NCBI GenBank assembly: GCA_032622095.1
Contig: CP136061.1
Span: forward strand, 52,465,762 to 52,529,761
Direction of reading: 5' to 3'
Origin: Siphonodentalium dalli
Taxonomy: Eukaryota; Mollusca; Scaphopoda; Gadilida; Siphonodentaliidae
Length of the DNA stretch: 64,000 nucleotides
Part shown: piece by piece, positions 10,895 through 23,704 of the stretch
Layout: each line of letters begins with the position of its first letter
Numbering within the stretch: the stretch's first letter is position 1
Translations under genes and position numbers: made by a program
Notes under the pieces: generated by a model
Databases searched by the model: none
What the model was told of the DNA's origin: nothing
Seen by the model: only the letters and a program-made list of their open reading frames with translations

Positions 10895-11321
10895 GGTTAC
10901 ACTTGTGTAAATGTTTTCCATAGGCCTCAGTGCTAACGTTTTAGCGTATACTGTTGGCAATATAAATGTTGGGTCCAAAATTTTCTTTAAATCTGAAAAA
11001 TAAAAACATTTGGGAAACTTTTTACACAAACAATCATGTCTGTCTAACAGGGAATTCGCCTTTAAATCTTGTGTTTTCGTAACTACTGTCATATTTTAGA
11101 CCACACCAAGAAATTCAAACTTCACTACAAAGGGTCAATTCCTGTGCCAATGGTTATTTTACCTATGGGAAATCATAGGGAAGAGGTGTGATGATTTTGT
11201 TATGCGAAAAGCACACAAGGCTATTGACCAATCAGGGCCCAGTGTCTATTTTATTATCTCCTATATATTCCTCCCGCATCCGCTAAATGTCACTCCGAAC
11301 CCTATTTACACCAGTGTAACC
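10895..11321. mobile_element. MITE copy A (GGTTACAC TIR)
   Basis: Starts GGTTACACTTGTGTAAATG and ends ATTTACACCAGTGTAACC, an 18-19-bp imperfect terminal inverted repeat. The whole element is about 90% identical to 13657-14094. The two copies differ by small indels: 17 bp present only here near 11128, and about 21 bp present only in copy B near 13853. There is no coding capacity and no clear target duplication. Confidence 0.85.
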
Positions 11322-11526
11322 TAAAGCGATAACCCGCTTTTTCACGGAATAATTGTAACTCCCTACATATTTCTTCAGAATTACCCATCAATCAAAAAAC
11401 AATATCACTTCTGTGGTTCTTTATTTATCACACACAATTTAACCCCACCCCCTTTAACACATTATTCATCAAAAAAGCACAATTTTCCACCACCAGTCAT
11501 GTTCAGGTCCCATTTTCACTCAGTTT

Positions 11527-12214
11527 TTATACGCCCTTTTGAAAAAAATGTCGTATTATGTTAACAGTCTGTCCATCCGTCTGTCTGTCCGTCCGTCCAT
11601 TAACATTTTTGGTTTCCGATCGATAACTCCAGTTTGGATTACTTGACTTGAACCAAAGTTGGTATGTGTATTTCCCAGCTAAAGATACGGGCCAAGTTCG
11701 AATATGGGTTCCGTCCAATTATTTTTACATGAGTTACGGCCGTTTTTCGACTTAGAATTTGACCGCCTGTTAACATTTTTGGTTTCCGATCGATAACTCC
11801 AGTTTGTATTATTTGATATGAACCAAAGTTGGTATGTGTATTTCCCAGCTAAAGATACAGGCCAAGTTCGAATATGGGTTTCGTCCAGTTATTTGTGTAC
11901 ATGAGTTACGGCCCTTTTTCAACTTAGAATTTGACCAATTTCATAACATTTCGGTTTCCGACCGATAACTCCAGTTTTGATTATTTGATCTGAACCAAAG
12001 CTGGTATGTGTATTTCCCAGCTAAAACTACAGGCGAAGTTCAAATATAGGTTCTGTCTAATTATTTTTACATGAGTTACGGCCATTTTTCGACTTAGAAT
12101 TTGACTGCATTTTGGCATTGAAATTAGGGGTATATCAGATTTTCTTCAAATGTAAGCTCAAAGTATTTTTTTTTTTTGCGGTAGTACAATTCGAAATGGC
12201 TAAAGGGCGTATTT
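11527..12214. repeat. three-unit tandem repeat bounded by ATACGCCC/GGGCGTAT
   Basis: Three ~165-170-bp units start near 11598, 11768 and 11939. Each contains TTTCCGATCGATAACTCCAG and GGTATGTGTATTTCCCAGCT. A short GTCC/GTCT-rich lead follows TATACGCCCTTTTGAAAAAA on the left, and AAAGGGCGTATTTTG closes the right, so the outer ends are inverted repeats. This resembles a widespread non-coding repeat of invertebrate genomes; no protein is encoded. Confidence 0.75.
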
Positions 12215-12300
12215 TGCCACGCCCTAGCGATGCTCTTGTTGGGGTCTGGTGTTGCAAACTTGGATCAACTATGGAAGAATGTACAAGATTCTTTCCATAA

Positions 12301-13030
12301 AGGGGGGGGCGGAAAAAAACTGCAGACACAGGGTGGAAAAAACTGTTTTCTTCGGTTTGGGTACAACAACTTGGTTTGACCGGAAACCGAAAAAAATACC
12401 GGAGCATACAATTCACGAGAGGGTGCTCGGTAACTTAGTTTAGATTATTATGACTAAAATGGTCATTGTCTTCCAGTAGAACGCAGATTTGTACCTCGTG
12501 ATGTCATGACATGTACAAACATGTATATTGGTGATCGCAACGCTTTGTATGCACTTTAAAAAATGACAACTAGTCATTACCTCGACTTTGAAAAAGATGC
12601 AAATGAGATGAGTGAGATAACAGCATATAACTGTTTTCTGATACCATTGGAGGAGAAATTGTTTAATACATGGGATAGTTCTGCAGTAAAAAATTGCCAG
12701 ATAAGCGATCGCAGGGTAGAATTCTGCATTCGACTGGTAGACACTAACATAGTCGGCATTATTAAAAATTGTTTTAGGTGGATTGTACTACTCATGTATA
12801 TATGAGTTGGATATTAAGGTTAATCCATATTCTATAAAATGAGAGAAAATTGAAGTTGTGAGTCTGAAAATACATATTTGGAAAACAATTACATGCAAAT
12901 TCCCCCCCCCCCCTAAATGAATAAGGAAAAACAAATTACGTGTAAATTTTTGACGCCTATGTACCCCCCCCCCCACCCCCGGTACGTTGTGTCCCGCAGT
13001 TTTTTCCGCCCGCCCCCCCCCCCCCCTGTC
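12301..13030. repeat. inverted poly-G/poly-C flanked segment
   Basis: GGGGGGCGGAAAAAAACTGC at 12302-12325 is repeated in inverse orientation around 12995-13026, each next to a long G or C run. Further C runs lie at 12901-12914 and 12963-12980. The pair could be the ends of a ~730-bp element or an inverted duplication of one low-complexity patch. Between and beyond them, to 13656, I see no gene. Confidence 0.5.
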
Positions 13031-13656
13031 CATGAGAGAACTTCTGGTGATGTGAGGTCATTGAGTCCAGCTCTGATCAGCTGAGCATCAAGCGCATGAC
13101 TTTATCAGTGCATGGAAGACTAAAATATGACATTTTCAGGTCTGCAAGGGTAATCCAAGATAACTGGATGTGGGTGTATATTGAATTAGTTGAATAAGGA
13201 TATGCTCTCTTTGAATTGCTGAAGCATTTTCTTAAATGTGTCCAAGTTGTAGTGCTATTAACCTTCACATGGCCATACCCACCAGTGGAAATGACACACT
13301 TTTATGATATATATCTGTATATCACTGGCCATAAATGCAAAATACTTGTTAGATTAGCTTCTTATAACAATTGATATGTGTGTCATTGACATGCTCATGT
13401 TATGGGTCATTTGCATTATCATGGGACTATTACCACCTTGAAACATATTGAAAATACCTAGAAAAATTGGCATTTTTTTTATGAAAAATCATACTATATT
13501 TTTGCCTGATGTAAGTGAAAGAAGACATCAGCAGCAAGAATAGCCACACCATACATGAGATATTCATTGGACTGAAAGACCAGGCTCTGAAAAATGCAAT
13601 AAAATGCTTTAAAGTGCCTCCCAGGAATCAAAAATGCCAAAAAAAATTCACTTTAC

Positions 13657-14094
13657 GTTACACTGGTGTAAATGTTTATCATAGGCCTCAGTGCTAACGT
13701 TTTAGCGTATATTGTTGGCAATATAAATGTTGGGTCCAAAATTTTCTTTAAATCTGAAAAATTGACATTTTGGGAAACTTTTTACACAAAGAAATCATGT
13801 CTGTCTAGCAGGGAATTCGCCTTTAAATCTTGTGTTTTCGTAACTAGTGTCAGCACCGCATAAAACAATACTATCATATTTTAGACCACACCAAAAAAAT
13901 TCAAACTTCACTCCTGTGCCAATGGTTTTTTTACCTATGGGAAATCATAGGGAAGAGGTGTGATGATTTGTTTTATGCGAAAAGCACACAAGGCTATTGA
14001 CCAATCAGGGCCCAGTGTCTATTTTATTCTCTCCTATATATTCCTCCCGCATCCGCTAGATGTCACTCCAAACCCTATTTGCACCAGTGTAACC
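13657..14094. mobile_element. MITE copy B (GTTACAC TIR)
   Basis: Second copy of the element at 10895-11321. It starts GTTACACTGGTGTAAATG and ends GCACCAGTGTAACC. Its TIRs are closer to perfect than those of copy A. It carries an extra ~21 bp (AGCACCGCATAAAACAATAC) absent from copy A. Non-coding. Confidence 0.85.
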
Positions 14095-15700
14095 CAGTCC
14101 GCATGTGCCATCGTCTTGGAATTAGGTCCAACACCGTTGTCATGCACACTATACGCGGAATGTCTGTATGAAGAGCCTGCACTCAATACCATCGCAGACA
14201 GTGGTGTCCTTGGCCATTCATTCCGCTTCACAGCATCTTTATTCATCGATAATCGAATTAGGTTAACAAGCTACCGTAACAAAAGAGCATCCTCAAACGG
14301 TGTCAACGTGGAATGAATTCCAGCACGCAGATCACGTCATTGACTATATTTATTGAAACCGAACGACCTGTTGTGTGCACTGCAGATACACATCTATTCG
14401 GGTGAGTTAATGTGGTTATCAAGGCAGAATGATATGGAAGAGGCGTATCGGTAACTCATATACACACGTGTCACTTTGTGTTTTGCACGCCCTAATGCAA
14501 AATCACTCTGGTAAAAGCCAGGTAAACCATGAGTAAAGTGGGTTACACCGTGCCTTTACTTGAAATTTACAATGTTATGTCTACGAGAGTAGAGCCATGT
14601 AAACTATATTTTTACAAGAGTAAATTCTGATTTAAATGGCTCACATGGGTTTAACCAATGTCTGTTCTGTTTCACCATCATTTTATGAGAGTACAGTGGG
14701 CACATGTCTTTACTTGGACTTTACAAGGGTGTGTACTTTTTACATAGACTTTACATGACTTCTACCAGAGGATATCATTGTTTACCTGATTTTACCATAT
14801 TTTACCGCAATAGAGCCACGTAAACCATGGTTGACCTAGCTGTTATCGCTGTTTTATAATGGATATGTAAACTATAACATTATATAATTACGTCGCATCA
14901 AGTAGATTAATATAGATAAGTTGGGTGAAGTGCCGACACTTTGAGTCAGAATCAGGAGTGGTGAATTGACATAGGGAAGGGCACTATTTTACAATTTATA
15001 AATATTTGTTTTAGAAATGTATGTGGGAATATCTAGATGTCTCAATTCAAAGGAATTTTGCGGGTTATGCAGTTTGCGAAGTTGCAATATTCACAATTTT
15101 AAAGTCCGTGATTGTGATCGGCGGGGAGGCACACACATTGATACATTTTGAAAGTCCATAATTGTGGTGACGCCGAGAATTATAGCGACATATGTTTAGC
15201 CCGGGTATGCCTTCTAGTTAAGTAATAACTATTCACATGATGAATTCTGTGTCGTGAGATGACGATTGAAGTTATGTGAGAAACTCCGTCATATGTCTTC
15301 CATACAATAAAACAGCTATTTTAATCATATGCCACATGCATATTCTAATGAACTACGTGATTTATATGGCTATATCATTCTTTAGAGCATGCATTAAGTA
15401 TGTTACATTCATTTTGGGAACTGTCCATATACATTGTATATTTATAATTATTCAGATTATATCCAGGTATATCGCTGGGTGTAGATACTCAGCTTGGTTG
15501 ATTCGATGTTGCTATTTGATTTATCCGTCAATACGATAAAGTGAGGACGGTGAGGTGTTAATGGTGATGGACTCTACCTGGAAATATGAAGCAACATCAC
15601 TGTGTTAGAGTCGGAACCGATCAATTCGCCAAGGATAAATGGTCTGAGCCATCGAAAATTAGAATCAAGATATCTAGTTTGGAGTTTCAAAACGCTCTTT
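14095..15700. other. intergenic stretch with a TTTAC/GTAAA-rich patch
   Basis: Between about 14500 and 14840 many GTAAA and TTTAC words recur. An imperfect inverted pair, CTCTGGTAAAAGCCAGGTAAAC (14506-14527) against TTCTACCAGAG...GTTTACCTG (14760-14792), suggests a decayed foldback element. The remainder has only short frames with no recognisable family. Confidence 0.4.
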
Positions 15701-15806
15701 AAAAACACTTCTTCCAATATTTCCGTTATTTCGTCAAAAACACTTCTTCAAATATCTCCGTTATTTCGTCAAAAACACTTCTTCAAATATCTCCGTTATT
15801 TAGTTA
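15701..15806 (+). repeat. 35-bp tandem repeat, three copies
   Basis: Units start at 15701, 15736 and 15771. Each begins AAAAACACTTCTTC and ends in TCCGTTATTTCGTC or a close variant. Copies two and three are nearly identical. Confidence 0.9.
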
Positions 15807-16669
15807 ATACAAATTAAATTAAATGATTAGCGTTAATGGTTCTTTCTAAATGGACAATCGACCACGCGTGGTTGCGATTGACCATATATTAATGGCCTTT
15901 TTTGGGTTCCGATTGTTCATTTATAAATGGCCAATCCTTAAAGAATTGCCTGCACTTTTCTCATCGTGGGTCCGAACAGCCATAGCCCATTGTTGACTCG
16001 ACGTTGTGCGTAAAGAGTTTTGTTTTCACTCAAAAGCATTTGATGGAGTTATAAGTTTGATTTGTTTTCGTTTTATATGGAGATTTAAAGTACAAAAACC
16101 ACTATGGTAAGTTTTCCGTCTCCATGTATGCTATAAGATAACAGCCTAATTTATGTTGGACATTTGCATTGGTCATATGCCTGAAAATAATTGAGTTTAC
16201 ACCACCAAAGACTTCCAAACACGTATCCATGTACATAAAAAGGTCGCCTCGTCGCTATATGACCACGAAAACGGGTCTTGTCGCGATACCCGAATCGATA
16301 CAAACACATTGTGTATATAATACATATATATTGTGAACTGTCAACACATTATTTGCCACGCAGACTTAAAAATTTGACGTCCATCAGGCCCCCCCCCCAT
16401 GGAACCTTGTCCTGTCGTCGGCCGTTTTGATCGAGGAATGAAACAGGACTCAGGTCCAGGAATGGTTACGGAACAAGGTGGGGGTGGAAAACGTTTGGAA
16501 CACGTCGGCGGGAGTGGTGGGTTATCACCAGCTCAAATATATAAAAAAAATTTACGCAAGCTTAACATCTTTTTTTCTTCATGCATTTTTTTCAAAATAT
16601 TTCGTCAATTATGACCCAGAAATGGCAATTAAAAATGCATACTGAAGTATATACTATACATAGTGTTAT
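15807..16669. other. intergenic stretch
   Basis: Contains a short palindrome around CCACGCGTGG (15862-15871) flanked by CAATCG/CGATTG, and a C run at 16388-16398. I see no gene. Confidence 0.5.
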
Positions 16670-16678
16670 ATAACAATA

Positions 16679-17862
16679 CTAGGGGATTGCCCGTCAATAT
16701 GACGGGTATATAAATGTATACTTCGTTACTTTCTGGTCTCCGCGGTCATGAACACATTATCATTTCTATATTAGCAATGGATTGGTCATACTTCTCTTTC
16801 ATTTGGAACGCAACAAAATCAACATGTTATTTTATTACTGTATTTACTAACTGAAATAGACTCCATTTGGGAACATTTAATCGGCGGCGAAAGGGTCCCT
16901 TTGTGCGCTATAGCCCTATATGAGCCTATATATGGCTCGGGAACACTTTTTTTCACAAAAAATAAAAACTGTATAGATTCCACTAAAGTGTACCACCCAC
17001 ATATATGCATGCGCATATGGAATGCAACAAAATCAACTTATAGTTCTTTATTACTATTATATATATTCCAGTAACTGAAACAAAGCCTTTATTCGGCGAC
17101 CGAGTGGTGTGCAGTCCATCTGTGCGCTTCGCGCACATGCATTATGATCTTAAACAGGCGAGCTTTTATTCAGAAGCGTATAGGCCTAAGGCCATGGGCC
17201 CTTGTACTGCGGCCCATTTGCCCACTTCGCGTCCATCTTTATATTGGATAAAACTATATTTATCAATTTGCCGTCTTCCGTATATGTACTCCTTCGATTC
17301 CACACACAATGCACAACTTTCATAACAGAGAGACAATCCATTACTTATATTCACACTGAAGTGGCATATTATAAGACCATTTGGAACCCATTTCTAACGA
17401 TGGCATAGAACGTTCTAGTCTCGACTCTACACGCCATGCACTTCCATGACAAAAGCAACATGCATTAATTATATTCACACTCCACCTTGTCTGACAATTA
17501 ATTTATAGCGCCTATTTGCAACAACGATTTGGTAGAGCGCATGGAAATTTCGTCAATATAATAGCAACGCATGTTTGGGTTTGCGTACGACGTCACATGA
17601 CGTCATTTCGACAAACGTCATACGAAATAGCGTTTACTTGAGTGCAAATACTGCATTTGGGGACCATGTTAGATCTCAGGTTTGCTTTAACCAATCGGCG
17701 TGAAATTTGGTGAGTCACCTTCTACGACACACTATACAATGTAGGTCGTGGTACAAATTTGGGCCACATTGGACGCATGGTTGAAAAGTTATAAGCTCGC
17801 CAAAAGCGTGACCGAGTTATACACAGATACACAGACAGACGACGGGTTATATATATATAGAC
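16679..17862 (+). repeat. array unit 1 (short, about 1.18 kb)
   Basis: Has both unit ends but lacks most of the ~325-bp sub-repeats of the other units. It is the most diverged unit, with only its last ~200 bp close to units 2 and 3. Confidence 0.75.
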
Positions 17863-19895
17863 TAGGGGGTTGCCCGTCACAAAATTACGGGTATATAAAT
17901 GTGCTTTGTTATTTTCTAGTGTCATGGACACATGGAATGGTCATGCTTCTCTTTTTTTTGTTACTGGATGAACGTTGGAACACTTTATTTAACTAAAATT
18001 GTATTTCTATACGCACACAGTCTACATATGCGCATGCACATATTGAACGAAACAAAATCAGTATATTATTTAAATACTACTATGCACCGACTGAAACATA
18101 CTCAATTCAGGAGCCTTCATTCAGGAGCTTGTTGCACATTTTGAGCGGACCCACTTTGGAACCTGTATTCCGCATGCCGCCTAGTTATCACGCGCCTGCA
18201 CTGTGCGGTCCATTTGTATGAACACTTTTCAATAAAATTGTAATTTTTACCCCACCCCATCTCCCCAACCCATGTATATGCATGCACATATGGAACGCAA
18301 CAATCAAAATATTGTACTTTATCTATACTGAAACAGTCTCAATTCGGGAGACTTTATTTAGCGGGGAGGGGTCTACATCCCCTTTCCTCGCATCGCGCAC
18401 ATTATATGATCTTAAACTGCGTAAGCTTCGTGCACATATATATAGGGAGCTTGCAGCACATTTTAAACGGACTCCCTTTGGAAGCTGTATTCAGCATGCA
18501 GCCTATAATGATCACACGCCCTGCACTGCGCGGCCCATTTGTATGAACACTTTATTTCAATAAAACTATATTTCTGCCCCCACCATCATCTCCCCAACCC
18601 ACGTATATGCAGGCACATATGGAACGCAACAATCAAGATATTTTCCTTTATCTATAGGGCCTACTAACTGAAGCAGGCTCTATTCGGAATCTTTATTTAG
18701 CGGGGGGGGGGGGGCTGCAGCCCCTTAGTGAGCTTCGCGCACATTATATGAATTTAAACTGCGTGCGCTTCGCGCACATTGTGATCTTTTAAACATTTAT
18801 TCTTTTATCAGATTTGCACTCAACCGAAAGATTAAAAGAACATTAATTAGCGTCGGCAGTATTGTTTACACTGCAGGCCCTATTATTAGGGCTGAAGGGG
18901 TCACTCTCACCAAAAAAAGTGCTGAAGGGTACACAGGAATTGAAAATGTGCCGAAGGGTACACAGGGTTTGTGATCGGTACGAACACCATTACTTAAATT
19001 GTGTTTATGAAAGTCTGGCGCCCATTAGCAGTTTGTTTTCAGTACATTTTGATATTCATTGGAACGTAAACAATTATTCTCTAACAGAAAGCATGGCAGA
19101 TACGAAGACTGAATGTCCTTAGAATGACATTTCAAACCCTGTGTACCCTTCAGCACATTTTGAAAATCATGTGTACCCTTCAGCACTTGTTTTGGTGAGA
19201 GTGACCCCTTCAGCATTATTAGGCCTGTCCCGTGAATGTGATTTTTCTAACTGAGTTTGGCGAGTTCACGGTACCCACTGGCGGGAGGTCAGACTGTCCA
19301 TTCGCCATCTTCCGTGTATACCGGTACTCCTTCGATACCACACTCAATGCACAACCTTCGTATCAAAGACAGCATTATTTACTCATGTTCAAACCCAACT
19401 GGCGAATTAAAATACCATATTAGCACCCATTCCCAACGACGGTAGAACGTTCGAGTCTTGACTACACCCCACTATATACATGCACTTCCGCGACAAAATC
19501 AACATTCGTTATCTAAATTCACATTGAACCTGAACTGACACATTAATTTAGCGCTTATTTCCAACAACGCTTTGGTTGAGCGCATGGAAGTTTCGCCTAC
19601 AATAGCAAAGCAAGTGTTGTACTGCGTTCGACGTCAATGACGTCATTTGGACAAACGTCATAAGATATAGTGTCTACTTGAGTGCAGATCCTGCATTTGG
19701 GGACCATGTTAGATCTCAGGTTTGCTTGGACCAATCGGCGTGAAATTTGGTGAGTCACCTTTTATGACACACCATAGGCCGTGGTACAAATTTGGGCCAC
19801 ATTGGACGCATGGTTAAAAAGTTATAAGCTCGCCAAAAGCGTGACCGAGTTATACACAGATACACAGACAGACGACGGGTTATATATATATAGAC
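17863..19895 (+). repeat. array unit 2 (2.03 kb), near-identical to unit 3
   Basis: Differs from unit 3 at only a few positions that I can see: G versus A near 18184/20217, a G run of 13 versus 12 near 18702/20735, and a three-base difference near 18931/20963. It contains the 324-bp MITE at 18891-19214. Confidence 0.9.
18891..19214. mobile_element. 324-bp foldback MITE with perfect 9-bp target-site duplication (copy in unit 2)
   Basis: TIRs start GCTGAAGGGGTCACTCTCAC and the ~95-bp arms include two GCTGAAGGGTACACA sub-repeats. ATTATTAGG flanks it on both sides (18882-18890 and 19215-19223). Array unit 4 has the empty site (TATTATTAGTCCC near 22952). A 9-bp duplication is typical of Mutator-like elements, but the assignment is an inference. 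Confidence 0.9.
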
Positions 19896-21927
19896 TAGGG
19901 GGTTGCCCGTCACAAAATTACGGGTATATAAATGTGCTTTGTTATTTTCTAGTGTCATGGACACATGGAATGGTCATGCTTCTCTTTTTTTTGTTACTGG
20001 ATGAACGTTGGAACACTTTATTTAACTAAAATTGTATTTCTATACGCACACAGTCTACATATGCGCATGCACATATTGAACGAAACAAAATCAGTATATT
20101 ATTTAAATACTACTATGCACCGACTGAAACATACTCAATTCAGGAGCCTTCATTCAGGAGCTTGTTGCACATTTTGAGCGGACCCACTTTGGAACCTGTA
20201 TTCCGCATGCCGCCTAATTATCACGCGCCTGCACTGTGCGGTCCATTTGTATGAACACTTTTCAATAAAATTGTAATTTTTACCCCACCCCATCTCCCCA
20301 ACCCATGTATATGCATGCACATATGGAACGCAACAATCAAAATATTGTACTTTATCTATACTGAAACAGTCTCAATTCGGGAGACTTTATTTAGCGGGGA
20401 GGGGTCTACATCCCCTTTCCTCGCATCGCGCACATTATATGATCTTAAACTGCGTAAGCTTCGTGCACATATATATAGGGAGCTTGCAGCACATTTTAAA
20501 CGGACTCCCTTTGGAAGCTGTATTCAGCATGCAGCCTATAATGATCACACGCCCTGCACTGCGCGGCCCATTTGTATGAACACTTTATTTCAATAAAACT
20601 ATATTTCTGCCCCCACCATCATCTCCCCAACCCACGTATATGCAGGCACATATGGAACGCAACAATCAAGATATTTTCCTTTATCTATAGGGCCTACTAA
20701 CTGAAGCAGGCTCTATTCGGAATCTTTATTTAGCGGGGGGGGGGGGCTGCAGCCCCTTAGTGAGCTTCGCGCACATTATATGAATTTAAACTGCGTGCGC
20801 TTCGCGCACATTGTGATCTTTTAAACATTTATTCTTTTATCAGATTTGCACTCAACCGAAAGATTAAAAGAACATTAATTAGCGTCGGCAGTATTGTTTA
20901 CACTGCAGGCCCTATTATTAGGGCTGAAGGGGTCACTCTCACCAAAAAAAGTGCTGAAGGGTACACAGGGTTTGAAAATGTGCCGAAGGGTACACAGGGT
21001 TTGTGATCGGTACGAACACCATTACTTAAATTGTGTTTATGAAAGTCTGGCGCCCATTAGCAGTTTGTTTTCAGTACATTTTGATATTCATTGGAACGTA
21101 AACAATTATTCTCTAACAGAAAGCATGGCAGATACGAAGACTGAATGTCCTTAGAATGACATTTCAAACCCTGTGTACCCTTCAGCACATTTTGAAAATC
21201 ATGTGTACCCTTCAGCACTTGTTTTGGTGAGAGTGACCCCTTCAGCATTATTAGGCCTGTCCCGTGAATGTGATTTTTCTAACTGAGTTTGGCGAGTTCA
21301 CGGTACCCACTGGCGGGAGGTCAGACTGTCCATTCGCCATCTTCCGTGTATACCGGTACTCCTTCGATACCACACTCAATGCACAACCTTCGTATCAAAG
21401 ACAGCATTATTTACTCATGTTCAAACCCAACTGGCGAATTAAAATACCATATTAGCACCCATTCCCAACGACGGTAGAACGTTCGAGTCTTGACTACACC
21501 CCACTATATACATGCACTTCCGCGACAAAATCAACATTCGTTATCTAAATTCACATTGAACCTGAACTGACACATTAATTTAGCGCTTATTTCCAACAAC
21601 GCTTTGGTTGAGCGCATGGAAGTTTCGCCTACAATAGCAAAGCAAGTGTTGTACTGCGTTCGACGTCAATGACGTCATTTGGACAAACGTCATAAGATAT
21701 AGTGTCTACTTGAGTGCAGATCCTGCATTTGGGGACCATGTTAGATCTCAGGTTTGCTTGGACCAATCGGCGTGAAATTTGGTGAGTCACCTTTTATGAC
21801 ACACCATAGGCCGTGGTACAAATTTGGGCCACATTGGACGCATGGTTAAAAAGTTATAAACGCACCAAAAGCGTGACCGAGTTACACACAGATACACACA
21901 CACAGACGACGGGTTTTATATATATAG
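19896..21927 (+). repeat. array unit 3 (2.03 kb), near-identical to unit 2
   Basis: The identity with unit 2 stops abruptly near 21858: unit 3 continues ATAAACGCACC where unit 2 has ATAAGCTCGCC. Left of unit 2 the identity stops near 17790. This marks the edges of a recent tandem duplication of about 2,033 bp. Confidence 0.9.
20923..21246. mobile_element. 324-bp foldback MITE with 9-bp target-site duplication (copy in unit 3)
   Basis: Same element as at 18891-19214, with ATTATTAGG at 20914-20922 and 21247-21255. Its presence at the same place in units 2 and 3 shows that the MITE inserted before the 2.03-kb duplication. Confidence 0.9.
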
Positions 21928-23704
21928 ACTAGGGGGTTGCCCGTCACAAAATGACGGTACATACATACAAATGTTCTTTGTTATTTTCTAGTGTCCGCGT
22001 TCATGGACACATGGAATGGTCATGCTTCTCTTTTGTGATATACTGGATGCTCGTTGGAACACTTTATTTCACTAAAAACTGTATTTCTACACACCCAGTC
22101 CACATATGCACATGCACATATTGGACGAAACAAAATCAGCATATTATTTAAATATTACTATAAACCAACTGAAACATACTCAATTCAGGAGCCTTTAGTC
22201 GGGAGCTTGCGGCACATTTTGAACGGACCCCCTTTGGAACCTGTATTCAGCATGCCGCCTAATGATCACACGCCCTGCACTGTGCGGCCCATTTGTATGA
22301 AAACATTATTTCAATAAAACTGTATTTTTACCCCCACCCCATCTCCTCAACCCATGTATATATGCATGCACGTATGGAAAGCAACAATCATATATTTTAC
22401 TTTATCTATATACTGAAACAGGCTCAATTCGGGAGCCTTGTTTAGCGGGGGAGGGGCATATATATATACAGTCCCTTTCTGCGCTTCGCGCACATTATAT
22501 GATCTTAAACTGCGCGCGCTTCGCGCACATATAGAGAACTTACAACACATTTTAAACGGAACCCCTTTGGAACCTGTATTCAGCATGCATCCTAATGAGC
22601 ACACGCCCTGCACTGCGCGGCCCATTTGTATGAACACATTATTTCAATAAAACTGTATTTTTACCCCCACCCCAATCTCCCCAACCCACGTATATTCATG
22701 CACATATGGAACGCAACAATCAAGATATTTTACTTTATCTATAGGCCTACTAACTGAAACAGGCTCAATTCGGAACCTTTATTTAGCGCGGGAGAGGCCT
22801 ATATCCCCTTTGTGAGCTTCGCGCACATTATATGATCTTTAACTGCGTGCGCTTCGCGCACATTTTGATCTTTTAAACATTTTTTGTATCAGATTTGCAC
22901 TGAACCTAAAGATTAAAAGAGCATTAATTAGCGTAGTGTTTACACTGTATTATTAGTCCCGGCCCGGGAATGTGATTTTTATAACTGAGTTCCGTCGAAT
23001 TTACTGAGTTCGCGGTACCCACTGGCGGGAGGCCAGACTGTGTCCATTCGCCATCTTCCGAGTATATACCGATACTCCTTCGATTCCACACTCAATGCAC
23101 AACTTTCGTATCAAAGACAGCATTCTTTACTTATGTTCAAACCCAACTGGCAAATTAAAATACCATATTAGCACCCATTCCCAACGACGAACGTTCGAGT
23201 ATTGACTCTGCATCCCACTACATGTACATCCACCCATTCCCAACGGCGGTAGAACGTTCGAGTCTTGACTCAAATCCCACTATACATGCACTTCCGTGAC
23301 AAAATCAACATTCATTACCTAAATTCACACTGAACATGAACTGCCACATTAATTTAGCGCCTATTTCCAACAACGCTTTGGTAGAGCGCATGGAAGTTTC
23401 GCCTACAATAGCAAAGCAAGTGTTGGTTTGCGTTCGACGTCATTTCGACAAACGTCATAAGAAATAGTGTCTACTTGAGTGCAAATGCTGCATTTGGGGA
23501 CAATGTTATATCTCAGGTTTGCTTTGACCAATCGACCTGAAATTTGGTGAGTCACATTTTATGACACACTATAGGTCGTGGTACAAATTTGGGCCACATT
23601 GGACGCATGGTTGAAAGGTTATAAACGCGCCAAAAGCGTGACCGAGTTATACACACACAGACAGATACACACACACACACAGACGACGGGTTTTATATAT
23701 ATAG
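21928..23704 (+). repeat. array unit 4 (about 1.78 kb), without the MITE
   Basis: Clearly diverged from units 2 and 3 throughout. It retains the 325-bp sub-repeats and the 3' end, and holds the empty MITE site. A partial internal duplication of CCCATTCCCAACG(A/G)CG occurs near 23178-23245. Confidence 0.85.

Larger units (their letters stand above)
16679..23704 (+). mobile_element. head-to-tail array of four CTAGGGG...TATATATAG repeat units flanked by one target-site duplication
   Basis: Units begin CTAGGGG(G/A)TTGCCCGTCA and end GACGACGGGTT(TT)ATATATATAG. They start at 16679, about 17863, about 19896 and about 21928. The whole array is bracketed by ATAACAAT at 16670-16677 and 23705-23712, so it behaves as one insertion. 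Unit starts can form a small hairpin (CCCGTCA-ATA-TGACGGG at 16690-16706). Each unit has internal ~325-bp sub-repeats (GGAACGCAACAATCA, CTGCACTGCGCGGCCCATTTG) and a TGACGTCA-rich stretch near its 3' end. No reverse transcriptase or transposase is seen, and the class is unknown. Confidence 0.8.

Noticed and set aside
16679-23704. Host gene inside the array (several repeated 60-93-codon frames)
   Set aside because: The frames are short, repeat only because units 2 and 3 are copies, and are not preserved in units 1 and 4.
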